DNA of 64,000 bases. It comes from Clostridium sp. AF37-5 (lineage in GTDB: Bacteria; Bacillota; Clostridia; Lachnospirales; Lachnospiraceae). The position numbers and the translations under genes are program-made. The notes beneath the pieces were generated by a model. It saw only the letters and a program-made list of their open reading frames with translations. It made no database searches and was not told the origin of the DNA. The DNA lies in NCBI RefSeq assembly GCF_003477605.1, contig NZ_QUDR01000002.1, positions 162,559 to 226,558 on the forward strand, written 5' to 3'. Position 1 is the stretch's first letter, and each line of letters begins with the position of its first letter. Positions 19,190-27,845 of this stretch are shown one piece after another.

Positions 19190-19283
19190 TTGGGCTCCGT
19201 AATTTAGAAAAAAGACTTTGCGTCTCGTGAGTGGTCAAACCCACGAGTCACAATGTCTTTTTTCTAAATTACTGGAATCCCAA
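19190..19283. repeat. Palindromic element A (inverted copy of element B)
   Basis: A 94-base near-perfect palindrome. The left arm starts TTGGGCTCCGTAATTTAG and the right arm read in reverse starts TTGGGATTCCAGTAATTTAG; they share the exact core GTAATTTAGAAAAAAGAC, then diverged CTCGTGG ends around a short loop (GTGGTCAAACCCAC). Both arms match those of element B, but A lies in the opposite orientation. It begins 5 bases after the transglutaminase stop and could also end transcription, although no clean T tract follows on the + strand. Confidence 0.85.
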
Positions 19284-19340
19284 TAAATTGTCATTAAATA
19301 TTTGCTACAAGCAAATTATTTTAGAATCTAATTCGTTAAA

Positions 19341-19387
19341 TAAAAAAGCACTAGAAACAACGTTTTTCGTAGTTTTTAGTGCTTTTT
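19341..19387 (-). terminator. Terminator of tRNA-Leu
   Basis: On the - strand, AAAAAGCACTA (19386-19376 side) pairs with TAGTGCTTTTTT (19353-19342 side) around a loop that itself holds AACG/CGTT-type pairing. The T tract faces away from the tRNA, about 10 bases past its 3' end. Confidence 0.75.
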
Positions 19388-19393
19388 AGTGAG

Positions 19394-19477
19394 TGCGGAT
19401 GGCGGGACTTGAACCCGCACGATGTCACCACCGCAAGATTTTGAGTCTTGTGCGTCTGCCAATTCCGCCACATCCGC
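19394..19477 (-). tRNA. tRNA-Leu (anticodon CAA)
   Basis: Class II tRNA of 84 bases on the - strand. Acceptor stem GCGGATG/CATCCGC with discriminator A; D-arm TGGCGGAATTGGCAGACGC; anticodon stem CAAGA/TCTTG around loop CTCAAAA, giving anticodon CAA, which reads TTG; a long variable arm (GCGGTGGTGACATCGT region); T-arm GCGGGTTCAAGTCCCGC. CCA is not encoded. It has its own promoter and terminator and lies between palindromic elements A and B. Confidence 0.95.
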
Positions 19478-19491
19478 TCACAACGATATTT

Positions 19492-19520
19492 ACTATACCA
19501 TCCTTTTTTTAATGTGTCAA
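19492..19520 (-). promoter_or_regulatory. Promoter of tRNA-Leu
   Basis: On the - strand, TTGACA (19520-19515), 17-base spacer, TATAGT (19497-19492), about 14 bases before the tRNA 5' end. The -35 is perfect, as expected for a stable RNA gene. Confidence 0.85.
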
Positions 19521-19586
19521 CACTTTTTTAGAAAAAAAGTTAGTAAGTTTGATTATGTTTGTGACAAATGTTCGCTGCCGGTTCCT

Positions 19587-19743
19587 TTGGATTTCAGTAA
19601 TTCCGTAGAAAAACTTTGCGACTCGTGGGTTTGAGTACGTCGGTATGTGGCACTGGTAGTTTCAGTGCCCATACCGCTACGCACTCAACGAGCGAGAGTG
19701 CCCACGAGACGCAAAGCTATTCTACGAAATTGCGGAACCCAAA
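19587..19743. repeat. Palindromic element B with nested hairpin
   Basis: A 157-base element with outer arms TTGGATTTCAGTAATTCCGT ... and, read in reverse from 19743, TTTGGGTTCCGCAATTTCGT ..., both running on through CTTTGCG and CTCGTGGG. Inside is a second palindrome: CGGTATGTGGCACTG (19641-19655) pairs with CAGTGCCCATACCG (19663-19676) with one bulge, flanked by TTGAGT/ACTCAA. The outer arms match element A in reverse order. No reading frame of note lies within it. Confidence 0.85.
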
Positions 19744-19798
19744 CAATTCCCACAAACTTTTCTTTTTATATTGTGTTTCAACACATTTACGTGTAAAA

Positions 19799-19804
19799 TA
19801 TAAT
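19799..19804 (+). promoter_or_regulatory. Possible -10 box of the 818-residue surface protein gene
   Basis: TATAAT 37 bases before the ATG. The best -35 at 17-base spacing is TTTCAA (19776-19781), which is weak, so the promoter may need an activator or may be elsewhere. Confidence 0.4.
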
Positions 19805-19840
19805 TTATCATGAATTAAGTTATATTAGAAGGGAGAACTT

Positions 19841-22297
19841 ATGAGAAAACGTAAGTTAAAAAAAGGATTAGCATGGATTTTAGCATGTGCATTATTTATG
19901 GGGATGACCCCGGTGAATACGCAGGCGAAGGAACAAAAAAACAGAGAAATTGTATTATTTAATGCAAATGTGACTTCAGGTGGAAGTGTGACCGGAGGGG
20001 CAGCTACGATAGAGCCTACGGCTGAACCAAAAGAAATTGTTACGGTAACACCATTTTCCGGCTTGTGGAAGTATTATGGACAGAAGCGTACCTTTATCAG
20101 AGATGTGCATTACGCAGTATCCGATGAAAAGGATTTGCCGGATGGAGTTACACTTACGATTTCATCGGAAACTGCCGGAAAACAGCAGTTTGTGTTAAAG
20201 GATGAAAGGAGCAGTGATGAGAAACAGAAAATTTCTTATCAGCTGGCAAAAAATGCTCCGGCTTATGAAATTCGTGCTTATCATACGAATGCGGTGGCAA
20301 AGACGGAAAAAGGTACAATTAATATTGCAGACAGGACAGGATTGACAGACGATAAGGTTGAGATAGAAGCACCGGCAGGCTATCGAATCAGCAGTCAGGC
20401 TTCAGTGGATGCAAATTGGGCAGATACGATGTCTGTGACGTTGACAGAAGGAAAAAATGAGATTGCTTATTATTTAGCATCGAAACAGGCAGATGCGACA
20501 AAGAATGCGATTGATACGACAAAGAAAACGATTACAATTGTAGCTGATTTTACAGCACCACAGATTACATCGGTTTCCGGTTTTGACAGTGATACCGATA
20601 CGACTTCTTCCGGATTGATTACCGGAAATGAACCGGGTAAATTTTATTATGTGGTACTGCCAAAGGCGTTAGGCGAAGAGGCAGAGAAAGAAAGCGGTGG
20701 CATGACAACAAAATTTATATTGTCGCGTGTGACTTCTCATTATGGGATTGTTGGTTATGGAAGAGTAGATGGTGCAAAAGCTTCTAATTTTTCATTTAAT
20801 GGACTTGCAGCGGAAACGGAATATGTAATTTATTCTTTTATGACAGATGATGCAGGAAATGAATCGGCAGTGGCAAAAAGTGCGGTCTTTACGACTGACA
20901 AAATGGCAATTGCCGGAAGTGTGGAAATAACCGGAACACCGGCAATTGATGAGACGCTTACCGCAAAACCATCACTGGATTCAGTGGATCCGGGTGAATT
21001 GTCTTATCAGTGGTATCGTGTAAAAAAAGCAGAGGATGCAGAGAGTTTTGAGTCCGTGTTAGATGAGACAGGCGGAGCCGAAGAAGACGATTTGGAAGCG
21101 GAAGACGATGATGACGAAGAAGATGACAGCGATGACGATGGCACGTATGAGTTGGATGCCATTCATAAATTTGCGACAAATGCAAAAGAAGAAGATGATG
21201 TCACGACCATTGACGGAGCGGCAGCAATTAAAGGAGCAACCGGGCTTACCTACAAAGTGACAAAAGAAGATATCGGATATCGTTTAATTTGCCAGGTGAA
21301 AGCAAAGAAATATTCCGGTTATCTGGCAGGACAGACAACGACCTATGTGCCAAAACTAATTCCGGAGATTCCGAAAGTGACACTTGGAAGTTTTGTATAT
21401 TCAAACAAGAAAAAACTTTCTTCAATTCGTCTGCCGGAGAGATTTAGCTGGGTAGATAGTACGATTGTGCCGGTTTATGGAAATTCCGGCTATCGTGCGA
21501 AATATGTGCCGGAAAATACAGCAATGTACCGTACGGTGATTATCCGTGTGAAAGTTCCGGTTAAGAAAAAAGCTCTGACAAAGAAAATGATTCGTTTGAA
21601 AAAGAAATATGCTTATGAAGGTAAGGCAATCAAAGGAAACGAAACGGTTAAGGATGGAAAAGAGGTGCTTGATTCCGGAAAAGATTACAAGGCATCTTAT
21701 CAGAATAATAAAAATTTAGGAAAAGCAACAATTACGATTAAGGGAATCGGTAATTACAAGGGAACAAAAAAAGTTTCTTATACCATTGTGAAACGTTCGG
21801 TTCGCTCGGTAACTTGTCATTATAAAAAGGCAAAGAGTTATACCGGAAGATGGGTGAAACCAAATGTGACGTTGAAGGTGGGGAAAGTAAAATTAGAGAA
21901 AAATAGAGACTATACATTGGTGTACCGGAATAATCTTCAAATCGGAAAAGCATCGGTTGTTATACAGGGCATGGGCAATTTTACCGGAAAGAAAACCATT
22001 TCCTTTAAAATTGTGCCGCAGACACCGAAAATTCAGAAATTGAAGAAAAACAAGAAATCGTTTGCGATTACTTATTCGAGTGGGAAAATGGTACATGGGT
22101 ACCAGATGGAAGTTTCGACGGCATCTTCCTTTGCTGCGAAAAAAACACAGAAATACATATTGAACGGAAACCGTTTTGAAGCGTACGGTCTGAAAAAAGG
22201 AACGTATTATATCCGTGTGAAAGCATATTACAGCAAAAAAGGAAAACGCTATGAGAGTGGTTACACAAGCAAACGGAAAATAAAAATCAAAAAATAA
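19841..22297 (+). CDS. Large secreted protein with acidic stretch and GxGNYxG beta modules
   Basis: Predicted exported protein, 818 residues. Signal peptide to about residue 30 (TPVNTQA). Residues 50-350 look like beta-sandwich (Ig/FnIII-like) surface domains, including AETEYVIYSFMTDDAGNESA. Residues 413-433 are a run of Asp/Glu interrupting a second such domain, probably a flexible or calcium-binding insert. Residues 590-725 carry two modules of the type 'DY..SY.NN...G.ATI.IKGIGNYKGTKK.SY.I' that are frequent in Lachnospiraceae surface proteins. The C-terminus is basic and FnIII-like (YQMEVSTASSF, YYIRVKAYYSK). There is no LPXTG or membrane anchor. Modules resemble those of 42689-45247. The function is unknown; a surface binding role is inference. 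Confidence 0.85.
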   Translation: MRKRKLKKGLAWILACALFMGMTPVNTQAKEQKNREIVLFNANVTSGGSVTGGAATIEPTAEPKEIVTVTPFSGLWKYYGQKRTFIRDVHYAVSDEKDLPDGVTLTISSETAGKQQFVLKDERSSDEKQKISYQLAKNAPAYEIRAYHTNAVAKTEKGTINIADRTGLTDDKVEIEAPAGYRISSQASVDANWADTMSVTLTEGKNEIAYYLASKQADATKNAIDTTKKTITIVADFTAPQITSVSGFDSDTDTTSSGLITGNEPGKFYYVVLPKALGEEAEKESGGMTTKFILSRVTSHYGIVGYGRVDGAKASNFSFNGLAAETEYVIYSFMTDDAGNESAVAKSAVFTTDKMAIAGSVEITGTPAIDETLTAKPSLDSVDPGELSYQWYRVKKAEDAESFESVLDETGGAEEDDLEAEDDDDEEDDSDDDGTYELDAIHKFATNAKEEDDVTTIDGAAAIKGATGLTYKVTKEDIGYRLICQVKAKKYSGYLAGQTTTYVPKLIPEIPKVTLGSFVYSNKKKLSSIRLPERFSWVDSTIVPVYGNSGYRAKYVPENTAMYRTVIIRVKVPVKKKALTKKMIRLKKKYAYEGKAIKGNETVKDGKEVLDSGKDYKASYQNNKNLGKATITIKGIGNYKGTKKVSYTIVKRSVRSVTCHYKKAKSYTGRWVKPNVTLKVGKVKLEKNRDYTLVYRNNLQIGKASVVIQGMGNFTGKKTISFKIVPQTPKIQKLKKNKKSFAITYSSGKMVHGYQMEVSTASSFAAKKTQKYILNGNRFEAYGLKKGTYYIRVKAYYSKKGKRYESGYTSKRKIKIKK

Positions 22298-22310
22298 AGA
22301 GGTCAAAAAA

Positions 22311-25010
22311 TTGGAAAACAAACTTGTACTGATTGATGGAAACAGCATATTGAACCGTGCCTTTTATGGCGTGCCGGATTTAACAAACCGCGAGGGCTTG
22401 CATACAAATGCGATTTACGGATTTTTAAATATTTTGTTTAAAATATTGGACGAAGAAGAGCCATCGCATTTGCTAGTAGCGTTTGATGAAAAAGCACCGA
22501 CTTTCCGCCATAAAATGTACGAAGAATACAAAGGGAAAAGAAAACCGATGCCGGCTGAATTGAGTGAACAGGTGCCGGTAATCCGAAATCTTCTTCAAGT
22601 GATGAATATCCGTATTTATGCGGAAGAAGGCATTGAGGCGGATGACATTTTAGGAACGATGGCGAAAAAAGCGGAGCAGGAAGGATATCTTGTTTCGATT
22701 GTATCCGGTGACCGCGATTTGCTGCAGTTAGCGACGGATACTATTTTGGTCCGCATTCCAAAAACGAGTCGTGGAAAGACGGTTGTCGAAGACTATCATA
22801 CAGCGCAGGTAATTGAAAAATACAGTGTTACACCATCTCAGATTATTGATCTCAAAGGGCTGATGGGAGATGCTTCAGATAATATCCCGGGTGTTCCGGG
22901 AATTGGTGAGAAGACAGCAGTTAAAATTCTGACGATGTTTGGTACGGTTGAAAATGCGATTGAGCATGTAGAAGAAGTAACACCAAATCGTGCGAAAGAG
23001 GCGTTGAAGAACCATGTGGACATGGCAAAAATGAGTAAAGATTTAGCGACTATAAGGACAAACTGCAAATTGGGAGTGGTGCTTTCAGAGTGTACGTTTG
23101 AGGATATGTTTAACGAAAAAGCATACCAGATGATTCAGTCTTTGGATTTGAAATCCATTTTAAAGCGATTTTCGGAGGATACCGGCAGAGATAAAAAACT
23201 GGAAAAATATTTTCAGGTAATTGAGACAAAAAAAGACTGGCTCTCTTTTGTGAAGACAATTGAAAAGAAAGAGCCGGTAGCGGTCAAGGCCGTTTTTCGA
23301 AAGGATGCTGCAGTAACAACGAGTGCCAGCGGACAGATGACGTTATTTATGACGGAGGCAGATGGAAGACTTTTAGGTATGGCGGTTGCTTTTTCCAAAG
23401 AAAAGATTGCTTTTTGCAAAGTGGGCGATGATTTGTCCGAATACGATATTACAAGTGAAATCAGTAATCTTTTGAAAACACATATATTGGTTGCCAATGA
23501 TTTAAAGAGTCAGTTAGATTTCTTACCGGATGCAAAACCGGAAAACTCCTATGATACGAATCTGGCTGCGTATCTGTTAAGTCCGGTTCAGAAAAAGTTT
23601 GGAGAAGAAGAGATTGCAGAAAACTATGCATCTGTTTTGATGCACCCATATGAACAGTTTTTTGGTAAACAGCCGGAAGAAACTGCCTTTTTAGAGAAAG
23701 AAGACGAGGCAGTACGTTACTTTAGCTACTGTGCACTGGTAAATGCGCTTGCATATCCGAATCTTTCCAAAGAATTGAAAAAACAAAAAATGCAGTCATT
23801 GTTTGAACGGATTGAGATGCAGCTCTTATTTACCCTTTATGACATGGAAAAGGTGGGGATTTTAGTGGAAAAAGAGGCATTGCATGAATATGGTGCAAAA
23901 CTTGGTGAGCGCATTTCTGAACTGGAAGCGGATATTTATGAGCGTGCCGGGGAGTCATTTAACATCAATTCACCGAAACAGTTAGGTGTAATTTTGTTTG
24001 AAAAAATGCATATGCCTTATGGAAAGAAAACAAAAACAGGATATTCCACTTCAGCAGAAGTTCTTGAAAAACTCCGTTTTGAGGATCCGATTGTGGAGAT
24101 GATTCTGGAGTACCGCCAGCTTACGAAGTTGAAATCTACTTATGCAGATGGATTAGAGAGTGATATCGATGAAAAAGATGGCAGAATCCACACAACATTT
24201 AATCAGAATGTGACGGCAACCGGACGTTTGAGCAGTACTGAGCCGAATTTGCAAAACATTCCGATTCGTATGGAACTTGGCAGACAAATCCGAAAAGTTT
24301 TTGTCCCACAGGACGGATACGTTTTCTTGGATGCCGATTACTCACAGATTGAATTAAGAGTGCTGGCACATATGTCAGAGGATGAAACTTTGATTGAAGC
24401 TTACCGGGAAAATGCTGATATTCATCGAACGACGGCAGCACTTGTCTTTCATACGCCTTATAAAGAGGTGACAGAACTGCAAAGGCGGAATGCAAAAGCA
24501 GTTAATTTTGGAATTGTATACGGAATCAGTGGATTTGGTTTGTCGCGCGATTTGAATATTTCAAAAAAACAGGCTGAAAAATATATTGAGGATTATTTTG
24601 AAACGTATCCGGATGTGAAACGGTTTATGGACGAACTGGTGGAGCAGGGCAAACAAAAAGGCTATGTGACATCTTTGTTTGGAAGAATCCGCCCAATTCC
24701 GGAATTTGCGTCGAAAAACTTTATGCAGCGCCAGTTTGGTGAACGCATTGCGATGAATTCTCCGATACAGGGAACGGCGGCGGATATTATTAAAATTGCG
24801 ATGATACGTGTGCACAAGAAATTAAAAGAAGGCAATTACAAATCCCGTCTGATTTTGCAGATTCACGATGAACTTTTGATTGAGACACACAAGGATGAAA
24901 TTGATGAAGTAAAACAGATTTTGGAAACAGAAATGGTTCATGCCTGCGATTTGGCAGTGCCTTTGATTGCAGAGGTGAAGCAGGGAATAAATTGGTATGA
25001 GGCAAAATAA
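22311..25010 (+). CDS. polA: DNA polymerase I
   Basis: Repair and Okazaki-fragment polymerase, 899 residues. N-terminal 5'-3' flap nuclease (LVLIDGNSILNRAFYG; GIEADDILGT; SGDRDLLQL; LKGLMGDASDNIPGVPGIG), a central 3'-5' exonuclease-like domain, and the polymerase domain with motif A LDADYSQIELRVLAH, motif B RRNAKAVNFGIVYGISGFG and motif C LQIHDELLIE. In the central domain the usual DxE metal pair is absent (AVKAVFRKD in its place), so proofreading is probably lost, as in many Firmicutes. TTG start at 22311 with AGAGG 8 bases upstream. coaE follows after 17 bases. Confidence 0.97.
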   Translation: MENKLVLIDGNSILNRAFYGVPDLTNREGLHTNAIYGFLNILFKILDEEEPSHLLVAFDEKAPTFRHKMYEEYKGKRKPMPAELSEQVPVIRNLLQVMNIRIYAEEGIEADDILGTMAKKAEQEGYLVSIVSGDRDLLQLATDTILVRIPKTSRGKTVVEDYHTAQVIEKYSVTPSQIIDLKGLMGDASDNIPGVPGIGEKTAVKILTMFGTVENAIEHVEEVTPNRAKEALKNHVDMAKMSKDLATIRTNCKLGVVLSECTFEDMFNEKAYQMIQSLDLKSILKRFSEDTGRDKKLEKYFQVIETKKDWLSFVKTIEKKEPVAVKAVFRKDAAVTTSASGQMTLFMTEADGRLLGMAVAFSKEKIAFCKVGDDLSEYDITSEISNLLKTHILVANDLKSQLDFLPDAKPENSYDTNLAAYLLSPVQKKFGEEEIAENYASVLMHPYEQFFGKQPEETAFLEKEDEAVRYFSYCALVNALAYPNLSKELKKQKMQSLFERIEMQLLFTLYDMEKVGILVEKEALHEYGAKLGERISELEADIYERAGESFNINSPKQLGVILFEKMHMPYGKKTKTGYSTSAEVLEKLRFEDPIVEMILEYRQLTKLKSTYADGLESDIDEKDGRIHTTFNQNVTATGRLSSTEPNLQNIPIRMELGRQIRKVFVPQDGYVFLDADYSQIELRVLAHMSEDETLIEAYRENADIHRTTAALVFHTPYKEVTELQRRNAKAVNFGIVYGISGFGLSRDLNISKKQAEKYIEDYFETYPDVKRFMDELVEQGKQKGYVTSLFGRIRPIPEFASKNFMQRQFGERIAMNSPIQGTAADIIKIAMIRVHKKLKEGNYKSRLILQIHDELLIETHKDEIDEVKQILETEMVHACDLAVPLIAEVKQGINWYEAK

Positions 25011-25027
25011 AACCAAGGAGAAAGAAA

Positions 25028-25618
25028 ATGGTAATTGGTATTACTGGCGGCGTAGGCTGTGGTAAATCAACGGTGTTAAATCTACTGGAAGAAAAATACG
25101 GGGCAAAGATTATTGAGGCGGATGCCCTCGGTCATGAAGCACTGAAACCGGGGACGGAGCCTTATCAAAAGATTTGCGATACATTTGGTGTTGACATCAC
25201 AGGAGAGGATGGACAGATTCTGCGTCCTTTGCTTGCGGATAAAATCTACCAGGATGACAACGGCAGAGAGCGGCTAAATGCCATTGTACATCCCTTTGTG
25301 AAAGAACAGATTTGTAAACAATTAAATGAATGGAAGGATGAGCCGGTTGTCTGCTTAGAAACGGCAATTTTATTTGAAACCGGATGTGACACGCTCTGCG
25401 ATATAATCTGGGCGGTTGTGACAGACAAAGAACTAAGGATTCAGAGGCTTATGGAATCGAGAGGATACTCCCGCGAAAAGACAGAATCCATTATGAGAGT
25501 GCAATTATCGGATAAAGAATGGGAAAAACGATGTGATGCACTGCTTGTGAATAATGGAAACCTGCAAAAGCTGCAAGAAAGAATCGAAGAATTACTAGTC
25601 AGAAAGACAAATTTGTGA
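25028..25618 (+). CDS. coaE: Dephospho-CoA kinase
   Basis: Last step of coenzyme A synthesis: phosphorylates the 3'-OH of dephospho-CoA ribose with ATP. 196 residues, normal length. P-loop GGVGCGKSTV (about 7-16), the EADALGHEAL segment with the catalytic Asp, the IVHPFVKEQI lid-side motif, and ETAILFETGCD are all family features. AAGGAG precedes the ATG. Placement after polA is widespread in Firmicutes. Confidence 0.95.
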   Translation: MVIGITGGVGCGKSTVLNLLEEKYGAKIIEADALGHEALKPGTEPYQKICDTFGVDITGEDGQILRPLLADKIYQDDNGRERLNAIVHPFVKEQICKQLNEWKDEPVVCLETAILFETGCDTLCDIIWAVVTDKELRIQRLMESRGYSREKTESIMRVQLSDKEWEKRCDALLVNNGNLQKLQERIEELLVRKTNL

Positions 25619-25640
25619 TAGAATAATGGATATGTAGAAT
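25613..25640 (+). promoter_or_regulatory. Possible promoter of the FtsA-like gene
   Basis: TTGTGA (25613-25618, on the coaE stop), 16-base spacer, TAGAAT (25635-25640). The match is moderate; read-through from polA-coaE is equally possible. Confidence 0.35.
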
Positions 25641-25667
25641 CTTTGATGAGGGAACAAGGTGAAAATG

Positions 25668-27833
25668 ATGAACGCAGAAGACAATAAGCTTGTATTTGGA
25701 TTGGATATCGGAACGAGAAGCATTGTGGGAACGGTTGGCTACCGGATTGGTACAGACCGTTTTGTTGTGGTTGCTCAGGAATCCATTGAGCATACGACGC
25801 GTGCCGTGATTGATGGACAGATTCACGATATACCGACCGTAGCAGATACGATTTATAAAGTCAAAGAGCGTTTGGAAAAGCGTGTGAGAGAACCTTTATC
25901 GGACGTCAGCATTGCGGCTGCCGGAAGAGTGTTAAAGACAAAGCGCGTCAAAGCCCGCTATCAGTTTAATTCAGAGACAAAGGTGACGGAAGACCATATT
26001 CGTTCTCTGGATATGATGGGTGTGGAACAGGCTTATGATGAAATAAGAAAAGAGCAGACCGACAGTGGAAAGAAGTTTTTCTGTGTCGGCTATTCGATTG
26101 TAAAATATTATTTGAATGGCTACCCGATGGAAATGATTGAGATGCATATGGCAAATTACATCGAGGTAGAGTTGATTGCAACTTTTTTGCCGGAAGAGGT
26201 TGTGGATGGCTTGTATTCGGCTGTTGAGCTTGCAGGATTGCATGTGGCAAGTCTGACGCTTGAGCCAATTGCTGCGATTAACATGGCAATTCCGGAAAAA
26301 TTCCGCCTTTTGAACATTGCGCTTGTGGATGTCGGAGCCGGAACAAGTGATATTTCGATTGTAAAAGATGGAAGTATTATTGCATTTGGCATGATTCCGC
26401 TTGCCGGCGATGAAGTGACGGAGGCGATTGCTAAGAAGTATTTGACAGACTTTGAGACTGCAGAGTACATAAAAAGAGCCTGTGAGCGTAAGAAGAGTGT
26501 TTCTTTTAAGGACATATTTGGAAGCAAAATTCAGGTAACAAAAGAGGATATTGCACAGATATCTGAAGACGCTGTGAAAAATATTACCAAAAACATTGCC
26601 GATCGTATTTTGGAATTGAATGGCGGTCAGTGTGTTAGTGCGGTATTTGTTGTCGGTGGAGGCGGTAAGCATGAGGGATTTACCGAGAGTCTCGCACATT
26701 ATCTGGGATTGCCAAATGAGCGTGTGGCAATACGTGGTGCAGAGGTACTTTCACAGGTTCAGTTTGAGCAGGAGGGAATCCGCAAAGATTCCACATTAGT
26801 GACACCGCTTGGTATTTGCATGACTTATTATGAGCAGAAAAATAACTTTATCCATGTAATGGTAAATGAGCAGCGTGTGAAATTATATGATAATGGCAAG
26901 GTATCGGTGTTAGATGCTTGTGTCAGCTATGGTTTTTCCAAAGATAATTTGTTCCCGATTCGCGGCGACAGTATTCATTATACGGTAAATGGTGAAACCC
27001 GGGAAAAGAAGGGAAGAGTTGGCGAGGTGGCTGAGATCAAGAAAAATGGCACACTAGTCAGTTTGAATGATAAAGTAGAGGAAAATGATACGATACAGAT
27101 TCGGCCTTCCACAAAGGGAAGTACTGGAAAATTGTTAATCAAAGAGATTCCGGAGTGCAATGCGGAAATTACCGTGACTTTATTTGGAAGAAAACTGTTA
27201 TGTCCAAAGTTAGTTGAGGCAAATGGTGAGGTGGTATCCTCGTTTTACGAAGTCAAAAACGGAGACGAAATCTGTACCTATGATTATTATTCCGTTAAGA
27301 GATTGTTAGAGTTTGCCGGTATGGATGTTGAAACTTTGGTTCTTTTGAATGGAAGAGAGGCTGGCGCATCAGCAAAAATTGTTGACGGTGATGTAATTAC
27401 AAAAAGACCGGTTATTAAGCCGGAAGAGCCGGAAAAAACAAGAGAAGAAACGATGCAGGAGCAGATGGATGATGATCCATTGTTGGCACCGTTAAAACCG
27501 ATGCCGGATTGGATGAGCGATGTCCCGTTCGATACGGCAAAATTAGGAGCGGACGGAGAAGTGATTCCGGGTGCAAAGCAGTTACGGCAGGAGAAAACGA
27601 TTTCTACACCGGTAGAAGAAGTGACGGGACCTGTATTTGTTACGATAAATGGTGATGTGGTCGAAATGCCACATAAGAAAAATCCGATTTTTGTCGATGT
27701 GTTTGATGTATATCCGTTTGATATGACAAAAGCGGGAGGAACGCGTTTAGTAACTCGAATTAATGGTGAAGACAAAGATTTCACAGAGCCTGTTCATGAT
27801 GGTGATAGGATTGAATTGTTCTGGGAGTCTTAA
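25668..27833 (+). CDS. FtsA-like actin-fold ATPase with long C-terminal extension
   Basis: Actin-fold protein related to FtsA, 721 residues, against about 420 for FtsA. The first 390 residues hold the phosphate-1 loop LVFGLDIGTRSIVGTVGY, an SHS2-like 1C insert, the phosphate-2 loop VDVGAGTSDISIV and the adenosine motif VFVVGGGGKHEGFTESLA. The remaining 330 residues are small beta-rich units; the last (VFVTINGDVVEMPHKK ... VHDGDRIELFW) resembles a beta-grasp. There is no amphipathic C-terminal helix of the FtsA kind. AAGGTG lies 6 bases before ATG 25668; ATG 25665 and GTG 25659 are alternatives. ftsZ is not nearby. Role in division or another membrane polymer is inference. Confidence 0.85.
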   Translation: MNAEDNKLVFGLDIGTRSIVGTVGYRIGTDRFVVVAQESIEHTTRAVIDGQIHDIPTVADTIYKVKERLEKRVREPLSDVSIAAAGRVLKTKRVKARYQFNSETKVTEDHIRSLDMMGVEQAYDEIRKEQTDSGKKFFCVGYSIVKYYLNGYPMEMIEMHMANYIEVELIATFLPEEVVDGLYSAVELAGLHVASLTLEPIAAINMAIPEKFRLLNIALVDVGAGTSDISIVKDGSIIAFGMIPLAGDEVTEAIAKKYLTDFETAEYIKRACERKKSVSFKDIFGSKIQVTKEDIAQISEDAVKNITKNIADRILELNGGQCVSAVFVVGGGGKHEGFTESLAHYLGLPNERVAIRGAEVLSQVQFEQEGIRKDSTLVTPLGICMTYYEQKNNFIHVMVNEQRVKLYDNGKVSVLDACVSYGFSKDNLFPIRGDSIHYTVNGETREKKGRVGEVAEIKKNGTLVSLNDKVEENDTIQIRPSTKGSTGKLLIKEIPECNAEITVTLFGRKLLCPKLVEANGEVVSSFYEVKNGDEICTYDYYSVKRLLEFAGMDVETLVLLNGREAGASAKIVDGDVITKRPVIKPEEPEKTREETMQEQMDDDPLLAPLKPMPDWMSDVPFDTAKLGADGEVIPGAKQLRQEKTISTPVEEVTGPVFVTINGDVVEMPHKKNPIFVDVFDVYPFDMTKAGGTRLVTRINGEDKDFTEPVHDGDRIELFWES

Positions 27834-27845
27834 GGGAGGCTTGGC

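Noticed and set aside
19190-19283. Element A as a simple intrinsic terminator
   Set aside because: The stem is far longer than a terminator, interrupted, without a following T tract, and shares arms with element B.
25971-26699. A 242-residue - strand open frame
   Set aside because: Lies fully inside the FtsA-like gene, has no family features and no ribosome site; the + strand frame has clear actin motifs.
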